Shown in pieces: positions 16,282 through 25,198 of a DNA stretch of 64,000 bases. Each line of letters starts with the position of its first letter. The first letter of the stretch is position 1. The notes beneath the pieces were generated by a model. The model made no database searches, was not told the DNA's origin, and saw only the letters and a list, made by a program, of their open reading frames with translations. A program made the position numbers and the translations under genes. Source of the DNA: Bacteriovoracaceae bacterium. Its GTDB lineage: Bacteria > Bdellovibrionota > Bacteriovoracia > Bacteriovoracales > Bacteriovoracaceae. The DNA lies in the NCBI GenBank assembly GCA_019752535.1, contig JAIEMA010000019.1:1-64000 (forward strand), given 5' to 3'.

Positions 16282-17532
16282 GTGGAACCAAGAAAAGTGA
16301 ACGGAGAAAACCGCTATCTTGCCAAACTTGCCGTAAAAAACATCCGACGCAACATGGGGCGGAGTTTTTTTATCGGTCTTTCAGTCACCTTATCGGTCGT
16401 CATGGCCATTTGGATTCTTGCGTTTTTCGACGGCCTTAATCATCAAATTGAAAACGCTGTCGTTGCTGGAAACGTGGGCTACTGGCAACTCCAGGAGCCA
16501 GCCTATGCGAGCACAACAGATCCTCTCTCTCCAGTCTCATGGACAAAAGAGAAGGATGATTTAGTTCAAAAAAAATTCATCAAATCCTACTCTCCTGAAT
16601 TGATTTTAGATGGCTATATCTCAGGCCCTGAAGGCAATGCTGCCCTTCAAATTGTTGGAGTCGATTTCAACCTTCACCAAAAAACATTCGGACTCGATAA
16701 AAGTATCATCTCCGGCGTTTGGCCTAAGCAAACGGATCGAGGAATAGTGATTGGGAAAGATACAGCTGAACGATTTCAATATGCCGTCGGTGATCAGATG
16801 GTGGTGAACTTCCAGGACGCAAAGGGTGAGCTGAGAAGTGAGCTTCTTCCAGTCCTAGGCATCTTTCATCAAAATGGTCGAAGCTTTGAGAGAAAATATG
16901 CCTACATCTCTGGCGATACGGTTGAAGAGTTTCTTTTTGGGGCATCATCGCCTCAAGTGATGGTTCATCGCGTGGTTTTAATGACTGATGGCTTAAATGG
17001 GAATACGAAAGATTTAAAAGAAATTGCGAAACTCACAGGCACCAAGCTTCGCTCATGGAAGCACATCAATCCTGAAATGGGCGTGGTTCTCGATTTTCAT
17101 GAAGGCTTGATCAAATTTTTCTTTGTGATTATTGCTATTACAGTCACAGTTACGATTCTCACTCCAGTCAGCATGCTTTGGCAGGAGCGACTAAGTGAAA
17201 TTCGTATGATGACAATCATTGGGGTGCCAAGAAAGAAAATTTGGCGCTTAGGCATGCTCGAAGCGGGGGCGATGACAATTCTCTCAGGCAGTGCCGCTGC
17301 TATTTTATTAACAGCTATCATTGGATTTCATTCGCGAGTAGGCATTCATTTTAGAGATATCTCCCAAGGCCAGACCTTAGAGAGAGCGGGAATTCAGCTT
17401 CCAAAAATTGTCTATCCTCTTCTGTTGCCTCATCAATTAGTGATTACTTACATTTTTGTCGTCTTCATTATGTTTTTAAGTTACGCGCTGGCCGTGAGAA
17501 GTGTGATTAAAAAATCTGAGGTGGTTTCATGA
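16282..17532 (+). CDS. ABC transporter permease, FtsX/LolC-MacB type (first)
   Basis: A 416-aa inner-membrane permease: one helix near residues 30-50 (FFIGLSVTLSVVMAIWILAF), a large periplasmic domain, and three C-terminal helices forming the FtsX domain (EGLIKFFFVIIAITV, LEAGAMTILSGSAAAILL, and LVITYIFVVFIMFL), with the coupling stretch RLSEIRMMTIIGVPRKKIW. This is the type VII (MacB/LolCDE) fold that works from the periplasm without carrying substrate through the membrane. The start is uncertain: GTG 16282 lacks a ribosome-binding site and GTG 16297 is an alternative. The stop overlaps the second permease start by 4 bp. Confidence 0.85.
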   Translation: MEPRKVNGENRYLAKLAVKNIRRNMGRSFFIGLSVTLSVVMAIWILAFFDGLNHQIENAVVAGNVGYWQLQEPAYASTTDPLSPVSWTKEKDDLVQKKFIKSYSPELILDGYISGPEGNAALQIVGVDFNLHQKTFGLDKSIISGVWPKQTDRGIVIGKDTAERFQYAVGDQMVVNFQDAKGELRSELLPVLGIFHQNGRSFERKYAYISGDTVEEFLFGASSPQVMVHRVVLMTDGLNGNTKDLKEIAKLTGTKLRSWKHINPEMGVVLDFHEGLIKFFFVIIAITVTVTILTPVSMLWQERLSEIRMMTIIGVPRKKIWRLGMLEAGAMTILSGSAAAILLTAIIGFHSRVGIHFRDISQGQTLERAGIQLPKIVYPLLLPHQLVITYIFVVFIMFLSYALAVRSVIKKSEVVS

Positions 17533-18737
17533 ATCATCACAAATTTCTAATCAAATTTTCTTGGCGCAATCTGGGAAGACATCCGCTGAGAACTCTGATC
17601 ATGGCCCTGGGTCTCTGCTTTGGTACGGGCTATATTATCTTTGCCCTAAATTTCTCTGCCTCAGGCTCGCGAGAGATTGTAAGCGACTTCTTAGCTCAAT
17701 ACTCCGGCAGCCATCAGATCGTGGCCCCAGACTACTATCCCGATCTAGATAAGAAAAAATTTAATCCCAATTACATCATCAATGATGAGATGGTGAAAAA
17801 TCTTGATTATAAAGTTTATGTCAAACGAATTACCCTACCGGTCTTTCTCTCAGGTCCTAAAAAAACACTTGGCACTCTCCTAACCGGTCTAGAACCGGAT
17901 CATGAACTCACACTTTCAAAAGTAAATAAAGCTCTCTCCCAAGGTCACTTCATTGATAAAAACGGTGAGTTTCAAATTCTTCTTGGAGAAAAACTGGCCA
18001 GAAAGCTGGGCTTAAAGCTTGGAGACGAAGTCGCCATTTTTGGTCAAGCCCTTGATGGGTCTGTGGCCAACGAAATGTTTAAGTTGGTAGGACTCATGAA
18101 TTTTGGTGGTGGCGAGATGGAAGAGAATCTTGCCTTTACTGATCTTCAAAGCTCACAGCGCTTTGCCGTTATTCCTGAGGATCATTTTCATCAATATATT
18201 AGTTTCGCACAATTCGGAACGGCCTATCCCATCGCTCCAGAGGGAACAGTACTGGTTCCGTGGGACTCAATTCTTCCAGAGATCAGTGGATCGATTCGCT
18301 TCATCGATATTTTCACCTGGATCGTGGCCGTAATCATCGTCGTTGTTATTAGCCTTGGAATGGGTAATACGTTGATGATCACATTCCTTGAACGTCAAAA
18401 AGAGTTCTACTCACTAAACGTCATTGGCGCTCGCTCAAGTTGGGTGGCCATCTCTCTTGCTATTGAGGTGGCCCTTTTGGGAATCCTAGGTATTGGCTCG
18501 GGAGTCATTCTCGGCAATCTAGTGACACTCTTTTTTCATCACTACCCTATAAGCCTTAAATTATTTACTGGTGGCAAAGCCATCATGATGGGCGGGATGG
18601 CGATTATTCCCAAGGTTCGTCTTTGGCATTTCCACCAATACTCCTGGCAAGCGCCTCTTCTGGTGTTTGTCTTTATGTCCCTAAGTCTCTCCCTTCCTAT
18701 TTATCGCATCATCCAAAGGAGCAAACGTGCTGATTGA
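17529..18737 (+). CDS. ABC transporter permease, FtsX/LolE-MacB type (second)
   Basis: A 402-aa paralogue of the preceding permease, with an N-terminal helix (TLIMALGLCFGTGYIIFAL), a periplasmic domain of about 230 residues and three C-terminal helices with the FtsX signature (FIDIFTWIVAVIIVVVIS, then TFLERQKEFYSLNVIGA). The two presumably form a heterodimer, as in LolC/LolE. ATGA overlap with the upstream gene and an 11-bp overlap with the ATPase gene show tight translational coupling. Cargo is most likely a lipid or lipidated molecule, because the next genes encode a LolA-like carrier and an outer-membrane protein. Confidence 0.85.
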   Translation: MNHHKFLIKFSWRNLGRHPLRTLIMALGLCFGTGYIIFALNFSASGSREIVSDFLAQYSGSHQIVAPDYYPDLDKKKFNPNYIINDEMVKNLDYKVYVKRITLPVFLSGPKKTLGTLLTGLEPDHELTLSKVNKALSQGHFIDKNGEFQILLGEKLARKLGLKLGDEVAIFGQALDGSVANEMFKLVGLMNFGGGEMEENLAFTDLQSSQRFAVIPEDHFHQYISFAQFGTAYPIAPEGTVLVPWDSILPEISGSIRFIDIFTWIVAVIIVVVISLGMGNTLMITFLERQKEFYSLNVIGARSSWVAISLAIEVALLGILGIGSGVILGNLVTLFFHHYPISLKLFTGGKAIMMGGMAIIPKVRLWHFHQYSWQAPLLVFVFMSLSLSLPIYRIIQRSKRAD

Positions 18738-19404
18738 AATGCGAAAACTCACCAAAACATATGGTGAAGGTGACCAACTCGTTCATGCCACTCAAGATGT
18801 GAATCTTGAAATCCATGAAGGCGACTTTATTGCGGTCGTAGGCCCCTCTGGTTCAGGCAAAACAACTTTACTCAATTTACTTGCGGGTCTCATTGGACCG
18901 ACATCGGGAACGATTAAACATAAAGCAAAAGAGATTCAATATCTCTCAATGGAAGAGCGTACGGCTCACCGCCTCGAGAATATGGGTTTTATTTTTCAAG
19001 ACTATCAACTTCTTCCTGTTTTAACCGCCAGTGAAAACGTCGAGCTGCCTCTTCAGATGAAGCGTTTATCGCAAACAGAGATTGATCAAAAAACGAAATG
19101 GGCCTTAGAGCAAGTAGGACTTGGTGATAAATTAAATCGCTATCCACGCCAACTCTCCGGAGGTCAGCAACAACGTGTCGCGATCGCTCGAGCGATTGCG
19201 GGTAGACCCTCTCTCATTTTAGCTGATGAGCCAACAGCGAATCTCGACTCTAAAACGGCTCAAGATATAATTGATCTGTTCAAGAAATTAAATACAGAAT
19301 TCAAACTGACCTTTGTCTTCTCTACACACGATCAGCGTCTTATTGATCAGGTAAAGAGAGTTCTGCGTATTAAAGATGGTCAAATTCAAGAGAGTAACGA
19401 ATGA
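18727..19404 (+). CDS. ABC transporter ATP-binding protein, LolD/MacB type
   Basis: This 225-aa ATPase powers the two FtsX permeases. Walker A is GPSGSGKT (residues 39-46), Q-loop Gln91 is in IFQDYQLLP, the signature LSGGQQQRV begins at 143, Walker B is LILADEP (163-169) and the H-loop is in FSTHD. QDYQLLP and the short length are typical of the LolD/MacB/FtsE group. It starts with GTG inside the end of the second permease gene and its stop overlaps the next ATG (ATGA). Confidence 0.95.
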   Translation: MLIEMRKLTKTYGEGDQLVHATQDVNLEIHEGDFIAVVGPSGSGKTTLLNLLAGLIGPTSGTIKHKAKEIQYLSMEERTAHRLENMGFIFQDYQLLPVLTASENVELPLQMKRLSQTEIDQKTKWALEQVGLGDKLNRYPRQLSGGQQQRVAIARAIAGRPSLILADEPTANLDSKTAQDIIDLFKKLNTEFKLTFVFSTHDQRLIDQVKRVLRIKDGQIQESNE

Positions 19405-20138
19405 AATTAAAAAAAGAATGGTTTTTCTGTGTCGCGATCGGTGGAGCTCCTCTTAAGAGTGCCGATGACTGGCTCAAATATATGGAGCAGCAAATGCGCG
19501 GCGATCAATCCCAAGCCGAAGTTTCAATGAAAATTTCAGCCCCGACTTGGGAGCGAGAGCTTGAAATCAGCACCGACGTCAAAGGAAAGAATGAAGCCCT
19601 AACCTTCATTAATTCTCCTGCTAAGGAGAAAGGTATTGGCACCCTACGCTTAAACAATAATATGTGGAATTACTTTCCAAAACTAAAACGTAAAGTCACC
19701 GTCTCTCCTTCGATGCTGCTAGGAAGCTGGATGGGATCTGACTTCACGAATGATGACCTTTTGAAAGCCTCTAGTATGTCTGAAGATTACAATCATGTGT
19801 TTAAACCTGATGAGAAACTCTCTGGCGTAAGTTATAAAGTCATTGAGAACACAGCAAAATCAGACGCAAAAGTCATTTGGCCAAAAATCGTGACCCTCGC
19901 CGATAAGAAGGACTGTCTCCCTCGTTATCATCGCTATTATGATAAAAAAGGCGAACTCATCAGAACCCTTGCTCTCTCTAACGTGCAAAAATTTGATGGC
20001 CACAACGTTCCCACCAAATGGGAGATGACTCCCCTTAAAGAGAAGGGGCGCAAAACAATCATGACTTATAAAAAAATCAACTTTAAGGTCAATTTCCCTT
20101 CAAACCATTTCACTATTCAAAATTTAACGGACAAGTAA
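19401..20138 (+). CDS. LolA-like outer-membrane lipoprotein-sorting/lipid carrier protein
   Basis: A 245-aa protein of the LolA-like group often annotated 'outer membrane lipoprotein-sorting protein'. The diagnostic block NNMWNYFPKLKRKV, then SMLLGSWMGSDFTNDDLL, lies at about residues 90-128. These periplasmic half-barrels bind lipids and are usually encoded beside RND or FtsX exporters. The N-terminus is an unusual export signal (KKEWFFCVAIGGAPLKSA), short and weakly hydrophobic. It follows the ATPase with a 4-bp overlap and precedes the outer-membrane protein by 1 bp. Expected job: carry the cargo of the ABC system across the periplasm. Confidence 0.85.
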   Translation: MKLKKEWFFCVAIGGAPLKSADDWLKYMEQQMRGDQSQAEVSMKISAPTWERELEISTDVKGKNEALTFINSPAKEKGIGTLRLNNNMWNYFPKLKRKVTVSPSMLLGSWMGSDFTNDDLLKASSMSEDYNHVFKPDEKLSGVSYKVIENTAKSDAKVIWPKIVTLADKKDCLPRYHRYYDKKGELIRTLALSNVQKFDGHNVPTKWEMTPLKEKGRKTIMTYKKINFKVNFPSNHFTIQNLTDK

Positions 20139-20139
20139 A

Positions 20140-21345
20140 ATGATTATTTTAATTTTTACTCTTCTCACTTCTCTTGCTCACGCACTCCCAGAGGTTAAGA
20201 AAGGAGATTTTAAATTAGAGGTCTCAGGTAATCTTGAAGGTCAAACTCGACAAATTTGGAACCAATCTGCGGCCAAGCAATCGCCTTTAAATCAAGACTG
20301 GAATGATTCAAGCTTCAATATGGCGATGGGTAATATCAATGTAAAAGCCGATTTCCGAGAATCACGTGTGGAGGCCAATTGGTTTAATCGTATTGCTCAA
20401 TCTCCACTTTATAAAAAAAATTATCTAGCTCCCAAAATTCTTAATTTTCCAAAGAAATTAGTGGCCCGCGAAATTTTTCATCTCGACCATACTCGCCAAG
20501 ATGGCGACTCACAGATCGATTCCGTGATTAACAAACTCTATTATGAGCTTGATGGCGAAGATTCTCGCTTCTCAATTGGAAGACTCTACATCAATTATGG
20601 TGCGGGAGAGGTTTTCAATCCAATCAATCCCTTTAACCAGCCTCTTGGTCTCGTCTCTCAGAGCAATGTCGCTCAGGGTAACGATGGAATGAAAGCTGCC
20701 TTCTTTATGAGTGAGAATGCTTCAATTAGTTTTTATCTTTTAGGGAATAAGCAACTTGAGGATTATGAAAATCAGATTACACGTACACTTTGGATGCATG
20801 GTGAGTATCGAAAAGATGACCTACAAATCGACTATGTGATTGGAGAAGATCAAAGACGTACAAAATTTGGGGGGCAAGCCAGTTATGTTATTGGCGATGG
20901 AATGATTTTTGCCCAAACATTACGCACATCAAAATTCATTAATAACAAACCAAGCCAAGCGCTTTGGGATGTGATGATTGGCTATGACCATCAGCTCACA
21001 GGAAAATGGCATCTAAGAGTAGAAGGAGGCTATCAGGATAAGGATAATGTCCTTCTCGCACTTAACCCTTATGCCGTGGGAGAGAGATTTCTTCCCTACC
21101 AAAGATTCTTGGCCCTGGCTCAAACGTATGAAATCCATCCTCTCGTAAAACTCTCAGGTACAGCTATATATGATCTCAATACTCATTTTACTTATGCATT
21201 AGCGAGGGCCAGCTGGTCTGTTTATAAAGATGTGGAGTGGGATCTCTTTGTTACAGCTCCGCTTTACACAGATGAAACTGAAAATAATTATGTGCAAAAA
21301 CTTCTGCCGACTGAAGCAGGGACAGCGTTAAGAGTCTTTTTCTAA
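20140..21345 (+). CDS. Outer-membrane beta-barrel protein of the exporter operon
   Basis: A 401-aa protein with a short signal peptide (MIILIFTLLTSLAHA) and a body of alternating strands ending in an aromatic pair (TALRVFF), the expected outer-membrane sorting signal. The pattern (SGNLEGQTRQIWN, FSIGRLYINYGAGEVFNPINPF) resembles DUF1302-type barrels that accompany lipid exporters with LolA-like carriers; this assignment is by resemblance. It is the last gene of the operon, and its 3' end overlaps the convergent phosphotransferase gene by 18 bp. Predicted role: outer-membrane end of the lipid export path. Confidence 0.75.
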   Translation: MIILIFTLLTSLAHALPEVKKGDFKLEVSGNLEGQTRQIWNQSAAKQSPLNQDWNDSSFNMAMGNINVKADFRESRVEANWFNRIAQSPLYKKNYLAPKILNFPKKLVAREIFHLDHTRQDGDSQIDSVINKLYYELDGEDSRFSIGRLYINYGAGEVFNPINPFNQPLGLVSQSNVAQGNDGMKAAFFMSENASISFYLLGNKQLEDYENQITRTLWMHGEYRKDDLQIDYVIGEDQRRTKFGGQASYVIGDGMIFAQTLRTSKFINNKPSQALWDVMIGYDHQLTGKWHLRVEGGYQDKDNVLLALNPYAVGERFLPYQRFLALAQTYEIHPLVKLSGTAIYDLNTHFTYALARASWSVYKDVEWDLFVTAPLYTDETENNYVQKLLPTEAGTALRVFF

Positions 21346-23664
21346 ACGAGAGATTATTCCTGATCTCCCGTTTATTCGGATCCTCTCACCTGTCACAAGT
21401 ATTTTAGTGGCATTAGAGACATTAAGGACGGCTGGAATCTTATATTCTCTTCCAATCACAGCTGCATGTGACAACACTCCACCGACTTCAGTTATCACAG
21501 CTGCCGCTCGTGACATGATGGGTGTCCATCCTGGATCAGTAAATTTTGTGACCAGAACCTCTCCAGTCTGTAAATATGAAGCATCTTCTATTTTTTGAAT
21601 GACTCTGACCACGGCTTCAATTTCCCCTGAAGAACATCCAATTCCTTTCAACTCATTCTTGTTGAGATCCTCACTCGATCTCTCAAGCAGTGTCCCGCCA
21701 AACTCATTGGGTGCTTCAAAGTTTCTATAGCCTGAAATGTATTGCTTATAGCGCTTCATCAAATCTTTTTCAGGGATTGAGCGGCTTATAAACTCCTCAA
21801 TCCTAAGATAATGAATATCTCCACTTGGAAGACCAAGTCTTTTTTCTCCCTCTATGAGCACTAGTCGCAAAACATAATAAGCCCGAGTAGAAAGAGTTCG
21901 CATCAGTTCACGCCGAACTAAATAGTCTCTTGTATCTAAAAGAAGATTCCAAAGATTAGACTTACCAAAAAACTTCCAGCTCAAATCTCTTTTTTTCATC
22001 TCACATAGCTTCAACCATTCGCTCTGCCAGTCTTCAGCATTAACTCTCTCTACTTTAGCGGCTCCCATCATTCCTTTTACGATTTCGACTACTCTCTCGG
22101 GTCTCTCCCCCCAGCGAGGACAAGTCAAATCTAACTCTGCATCACCATGATGATAGTGGTGCTGAAGGAACATATTCATTTGCCTCTTCCACTCATCGGA
22201 CTCGAAGCCGGAAGTCTCTGCATAACGGGCCAAAGACTCTAGATCCTTCTGGATATCCATGTGGGCCATATGAGGCAAGCCAGATAAGAGTTTTAAAAAA
22301 TCGATCTCATCATTGGGATCCGCTTTTCTCATCGCATTTTTAAAATCGGACTGCATGTTTGAATTATTGTAGATGGTTCTAAAATAGTTCGATTCCGTTT
22401 TAAACTGAAACTCCACCACTTCTTTAGCGAAGTCCCAAAACTCATCTTCTTCTAATGAACTCACATTAAGGAGTTTAGACTTAATCGCTTCGTCTCTTTT
22501 CTCAAACCAAGGAGTAAATTCATCGATCATTTTCTTGCAACTTCTATACTCTTTAATCAGTCCACATAAGGCGTTGAGAGCCACCAAGATTGATTGAAGC
22601 CCCACTTTAACTGTGACGGGCCCCTTCGCTCCATAGTCTTTAGTGATTCCCAAATCACGATCAAAACTCTCCTCACTAAAACCAGGAATTTTCCCTAAGG
22701 CCTCTTTGACAGCACCCACATTCCAGTAAGCACGGCCATAAAAATAGAAAATCCATTTGTAGCTATCTCTTGATTTAATCAGATTGATCTCTTCAAAATA
22801 GCGTCCCATAGAGTTCTGAATAGCTCTCTCGTAGATGGAGTACATCATGCGATGACAAACTCTTGCCGACACCCCACCATCTTTAAAGTCTGCATTTGTA
22901 ATTTCAGGCACGTCTTTTCGCCAAGAAAAATGAGTTACAGGACGAGACTGAAGCACCCAAATTTTTGAATGACGATCAATGGCAAACTCTATGTCTTGAG
23001 GAAATTCGTAATGAGCTTGTATTTCTGCTCCAAGACGACTGATTTCTCTTAACTCGGACTCGTGGAGATGAGCCCCTTCATCATTAATTTCAAACTGATC
23101 AAGCTTTGAATCAAACCAATTGTAATAAAAGCGAGAGGGCGTCACATGGCCTGAGACAAGCCTCTCACCAAGACCTTGGCATATTTCGATATATTGGTGC
23201 TCTTCCTTTCCGTTGACTGGATCAATGGTGAACATCACACCCGCGCGATCGGCCGGCACCATTTTTTGAATCAAGACGCGCATGCTGGCCTTGAGCTCTT
23301 CTGTTGAAATCGTTTTCCCCTTAGAGGAAATATAATCATGGACACGGCCTGAAGTCGCAGAAAGATAACAATCCTCAATGGCCTTGAATAAGGCATCAGC
23401 ACTTTCAATTTCTAGGTATGTTTCATACATACCCGCAAAACTTGCTCCTGCTAAATCTTCGATCGTTCCACTCGAGCGAACCGCGACTGGAAATCCCCCA
23501 ATTTTTTCTAGAGCAGCTAACACTTCGTTCTTATCAAATTTTGAATTCAAAAGAGTAAATCCAGGAGGCACAGGAAACCCTGCACAGCTTAATTCCTGAA
23601 GTTTTAAAGCCTTATTTCCCACTAAATACGTGTCTTTTTCATTCAAAAATACGATATTTTTCAT
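21328..23664 (-). CDS. Second rifampin-phosphotransferase-like enzyme
   Basis: A 778-aa paralogue of the enzyme at 12323-14836. The N-terminal PPDK/ATP domain shows LVGNKALKLQELSCAGF and AVRSSGTIEDLAGASFAGM; the C-terminal phosphohistidine domain shows GGVLSHAAVIGRE with the catalytic His at about 733. As in rifampin phosphotransferase, the His domain is C-terminal and there is no PEP-binding barrel. The middle substrate-binding region differs from the paralogue, so the acceptor probably differs too. The frame is open to 23745; ATG 23664 is preferred because the conserved fold begins there, but 23697 and 23745 cannot be excluded, as none has a good ribosome-binding site. Confidence 0.82.
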   Translation of the reverse strand: MKNIVFLNEKDTYLVGNKALKLQELSCAGFPVPPGFTLLNSKFDKNEVLAALEKIGGFPVAVRSSGTIEDLAGASFAGMYETYLEIESADALFKAIEDCYLSATSGRVHDYISSKGKTISTEELKASMRVLIQKMVPADRAGVMFTIDPVNGKEEHQYIEICQGLGERLVSGHVTPSRFYYNWFDSKLDQFEINDEGAHLHESELREISRLGAEIQAHYEFPQDIEFAIDRHSKIWVLQSRPVTHFSWRKDVPEITNADFKDGGVSARVCHRMMYSIYERAIQNSMGRYFEEINLIKSRDSYKWIFYFYGRAYWNVGAVKEALGKIPGFSEESFDRDLGITKDYGAKGPVTVKVGLQSILVALNALCGLIKEYRSCKKMIDEFTPWFEKRDEAIKSKLLNVSSLEEDEFWDFAKEVVEFQFKTESNYFRTIYNNSNMQSDFKNAMRKADPNDEIDFLKLLSGLPHMAHMDIQKDLESLARYAETSGFESDEWKRQMNMFLQHHYHHGDAELDLTCPRWGERPERVVEIVKGMMGAAKVERVNAEDWQSEWLKLCEMKKRDLSWKFFGKSNLWNLLLDTRDYLVRRELMRTLSTRAYYVLRLVLIEGEKRLGLPSGDIHYLRIEEFISRSIPEKDLMKRYKQYISGYRNFEAPNEFGGTLLERSSEDLNKNELKGIGCSSGEIEAVVRVIQKIEDASYLQTGEVLVTKFTDPGWTPIMSRAAAVITEVGGVLSHAAVIGREYKIPAVLNVSNATKILVTGERIRINGRSGIISRLEKDS

Positions 23665-23755
23665 AGGATAAATTCTAGCGCGATTCTTCTCTCTCATGAC
23701 TCTTTTTTCTCTGACCTTTTTTGTCAGAATCGGTGTGAAATTCATGTAAATTTCA

Positions 23756-23785
23756 TTGGGACACAGAGACGACCCGTCCTATGAT
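23756..23785 (+). promoter_or_regulatory. Candidate sigma-70 promoter for the radical SAM gene
   Basis: TTGGGA at 23756-23761 and TATGAT at 23780-23785 are separated by 18 bases. AGGAGG follows just before the ATG at 23801. Confidence 0.4.
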
Positions 23786-23800
23786 AGTGAGGAGGTATAA

Positions 23801-25195
23801 ATGAGCGATAAGAACTTTAAAGACATACGTGACAAATTAAATGCTGTTTCCCCAAGCTTTTGCCTGGCGAAGTGGAACCAAGTAACTTTAAGTCTTACAG
23901 CTGGGATGACCCACAGTTGTCACCATCCTGTTCAACACAAAGTTCCATTAGAAGAAATTGCTCAGCACCCCGACGCTCTTCACAACACGACATTCAAGAT
24001 GGAGCAACGAAAAAAAATGCTCGAAGGCGTTCGTCCCGAAGAGTGTCATTATTGCTGGCAAATTGAAGACTCTCATCCCGACAGCTTAAGTGATAGAACC
24101 TACAAATCTGCTGATGAGTGGGCATTTCCCGACTTTGAAAAAATCAAAAATTCTAAGTGGGATGATCGTCCAAACCCTCGCTATCTTGAAGTGAGTTTTG
24201 GGATAGAATGTAATTTCAAATGTGCTTACTGTGCTCCCAATATCAGTAGTGGAATTCTTGCTGAGTTTTTAAAATTTGGTCACTACAAAGAAATCCCTCT
24301 CATGGGTTTAGAAAATCTCAAACAGATGGGCACTTATCCGATTGGGAAGAAAGAAGATAATCCGTATGTTGAAGCTTTCTGGAAATGGTGGCCGGATCTT
24401 AAAAAGGATCTGCGCGTTTTTAGAATTACCGGCGGTGAGCCACTTCTCTCCCCCTCTACTTTTCGCTTTTTAGAAGAACTCACGACTGTGGGGGCCAAAG
24501 AGTTAAACGTGGCCATCAATTCAAACTTTGTTGTACCAGAAGCCAATTTCAATCGCTTCATTGAATTAAGTAAGAAGATTGTTGAAGAAAAAAGAACGGC
24601 CAGCTATGAGGTCTACACCAGTGTTGACACATTTGGTGATCAAGCTGAGTACATTCGAAATGGCTTAAATTACCAACAGTTTCTCGCCAATGTTCGTCGC
24701 TATTTGAGCGAAGTTCCTGACGTTAAAATTGTCTTCATGGTGACCTACAACGCTCTCTCTGTGACTAAGTTTAGTCATCTCTTAGAAGATTTGCTTAAGC
24801 TTAAAAGCGAGTTCTGCATTCTTCCCGATCATATTCCAAGGGTCATGGTCGATATCTCTCCTCTTAGAAATCCGCACATATTGAATTGCCAAATTCTCAC
24901 TCAGGATTTTGCCGTTTATATGGAGAAGGATCTAGAGTTCATGAAGAAAGCAAAAATCATTGGTGCGCCCTATAGCCCCGCGTTCTATAATCATGAAATC
25001 TCAAAAATGGAAAGATTGCTGAATTGGTTCAAATCGAATCAGAAGAGCGAGGTCACAGACAGACTTGATATCAACAGATGGTGCTTTAGCACATTCTGTG
25101 AAGAATACGACAAGCGCAAGGGAACGAATTTTGAGAAGACATTTCCGGAATATGCTGAGTTTATGAAACTCTGTCGATCTCTCTACGATTCCTAA
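23801..25195 (+). CDS. Twitch-domain radical SAM protein (first of a pair)
   Basis: A 464-aa radical SAM enzyme. The [4Fe-4S]-SAM motif CNFKCAYC has Cys137, 141 and 144; TGGEPLL follows at about residue 208. In front of the radical domain is a ~100-residue cysteine module: SFCLAKW, GMTHSCHHP, HNTTFK, then RPEECHYCW (Cys82/Cys85). This looks like a twitch/SPASM-type auxiliary cluster module. The strong AGGAGG site supports the start. A paralogue lies at 26113-27471, convergent, with a nucleotidyltransferase-fold gene between. Substrate unknown; such proteins may modify peptides or sugars. Confidence 0.88.
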   Translation: MSDKNFKDIRDKLNAVSPSFCLAKWNQVTLSLTAGMTHSCHHPVQHKVPLEEIAQHPDALHNTTFKMEQRKKMLEGVRPEECHYCWQIEDSHPDSLSDRTYKSADEWAFPDFEKIKNSKWDDRPNPRYLEVSFGIECNFKCAYCAPNISSGILAEFLKFGHYKEIPLMGLENLKQMGTYPIGKKEDNPYVEAFWKWWPDLKKDLRVFRITGGEPLLSPSTFRFLEELTTVGAKELNVAINSNFVVPEANFNRFIELSKKIVEEKRTASYEVYTSVDTFGDQAEYIRNGLNYQQFLANVRRYLSEVPDVKIVFMVTYNALSVTKFSHLLEDLLKLKSEFCILPDHIPRVMVDISPLRNPHILNCQILTQDFAVYMEKDLEFMKKAKIIGAPYSPAFYNHEISKMERLLNWFKSNQKSEVTDRLDINRWCFSTFCEEYDKRKGTNFEKTFPEYAEFMKLCRSLYDS

Positions 25196-25198
25196 TTC

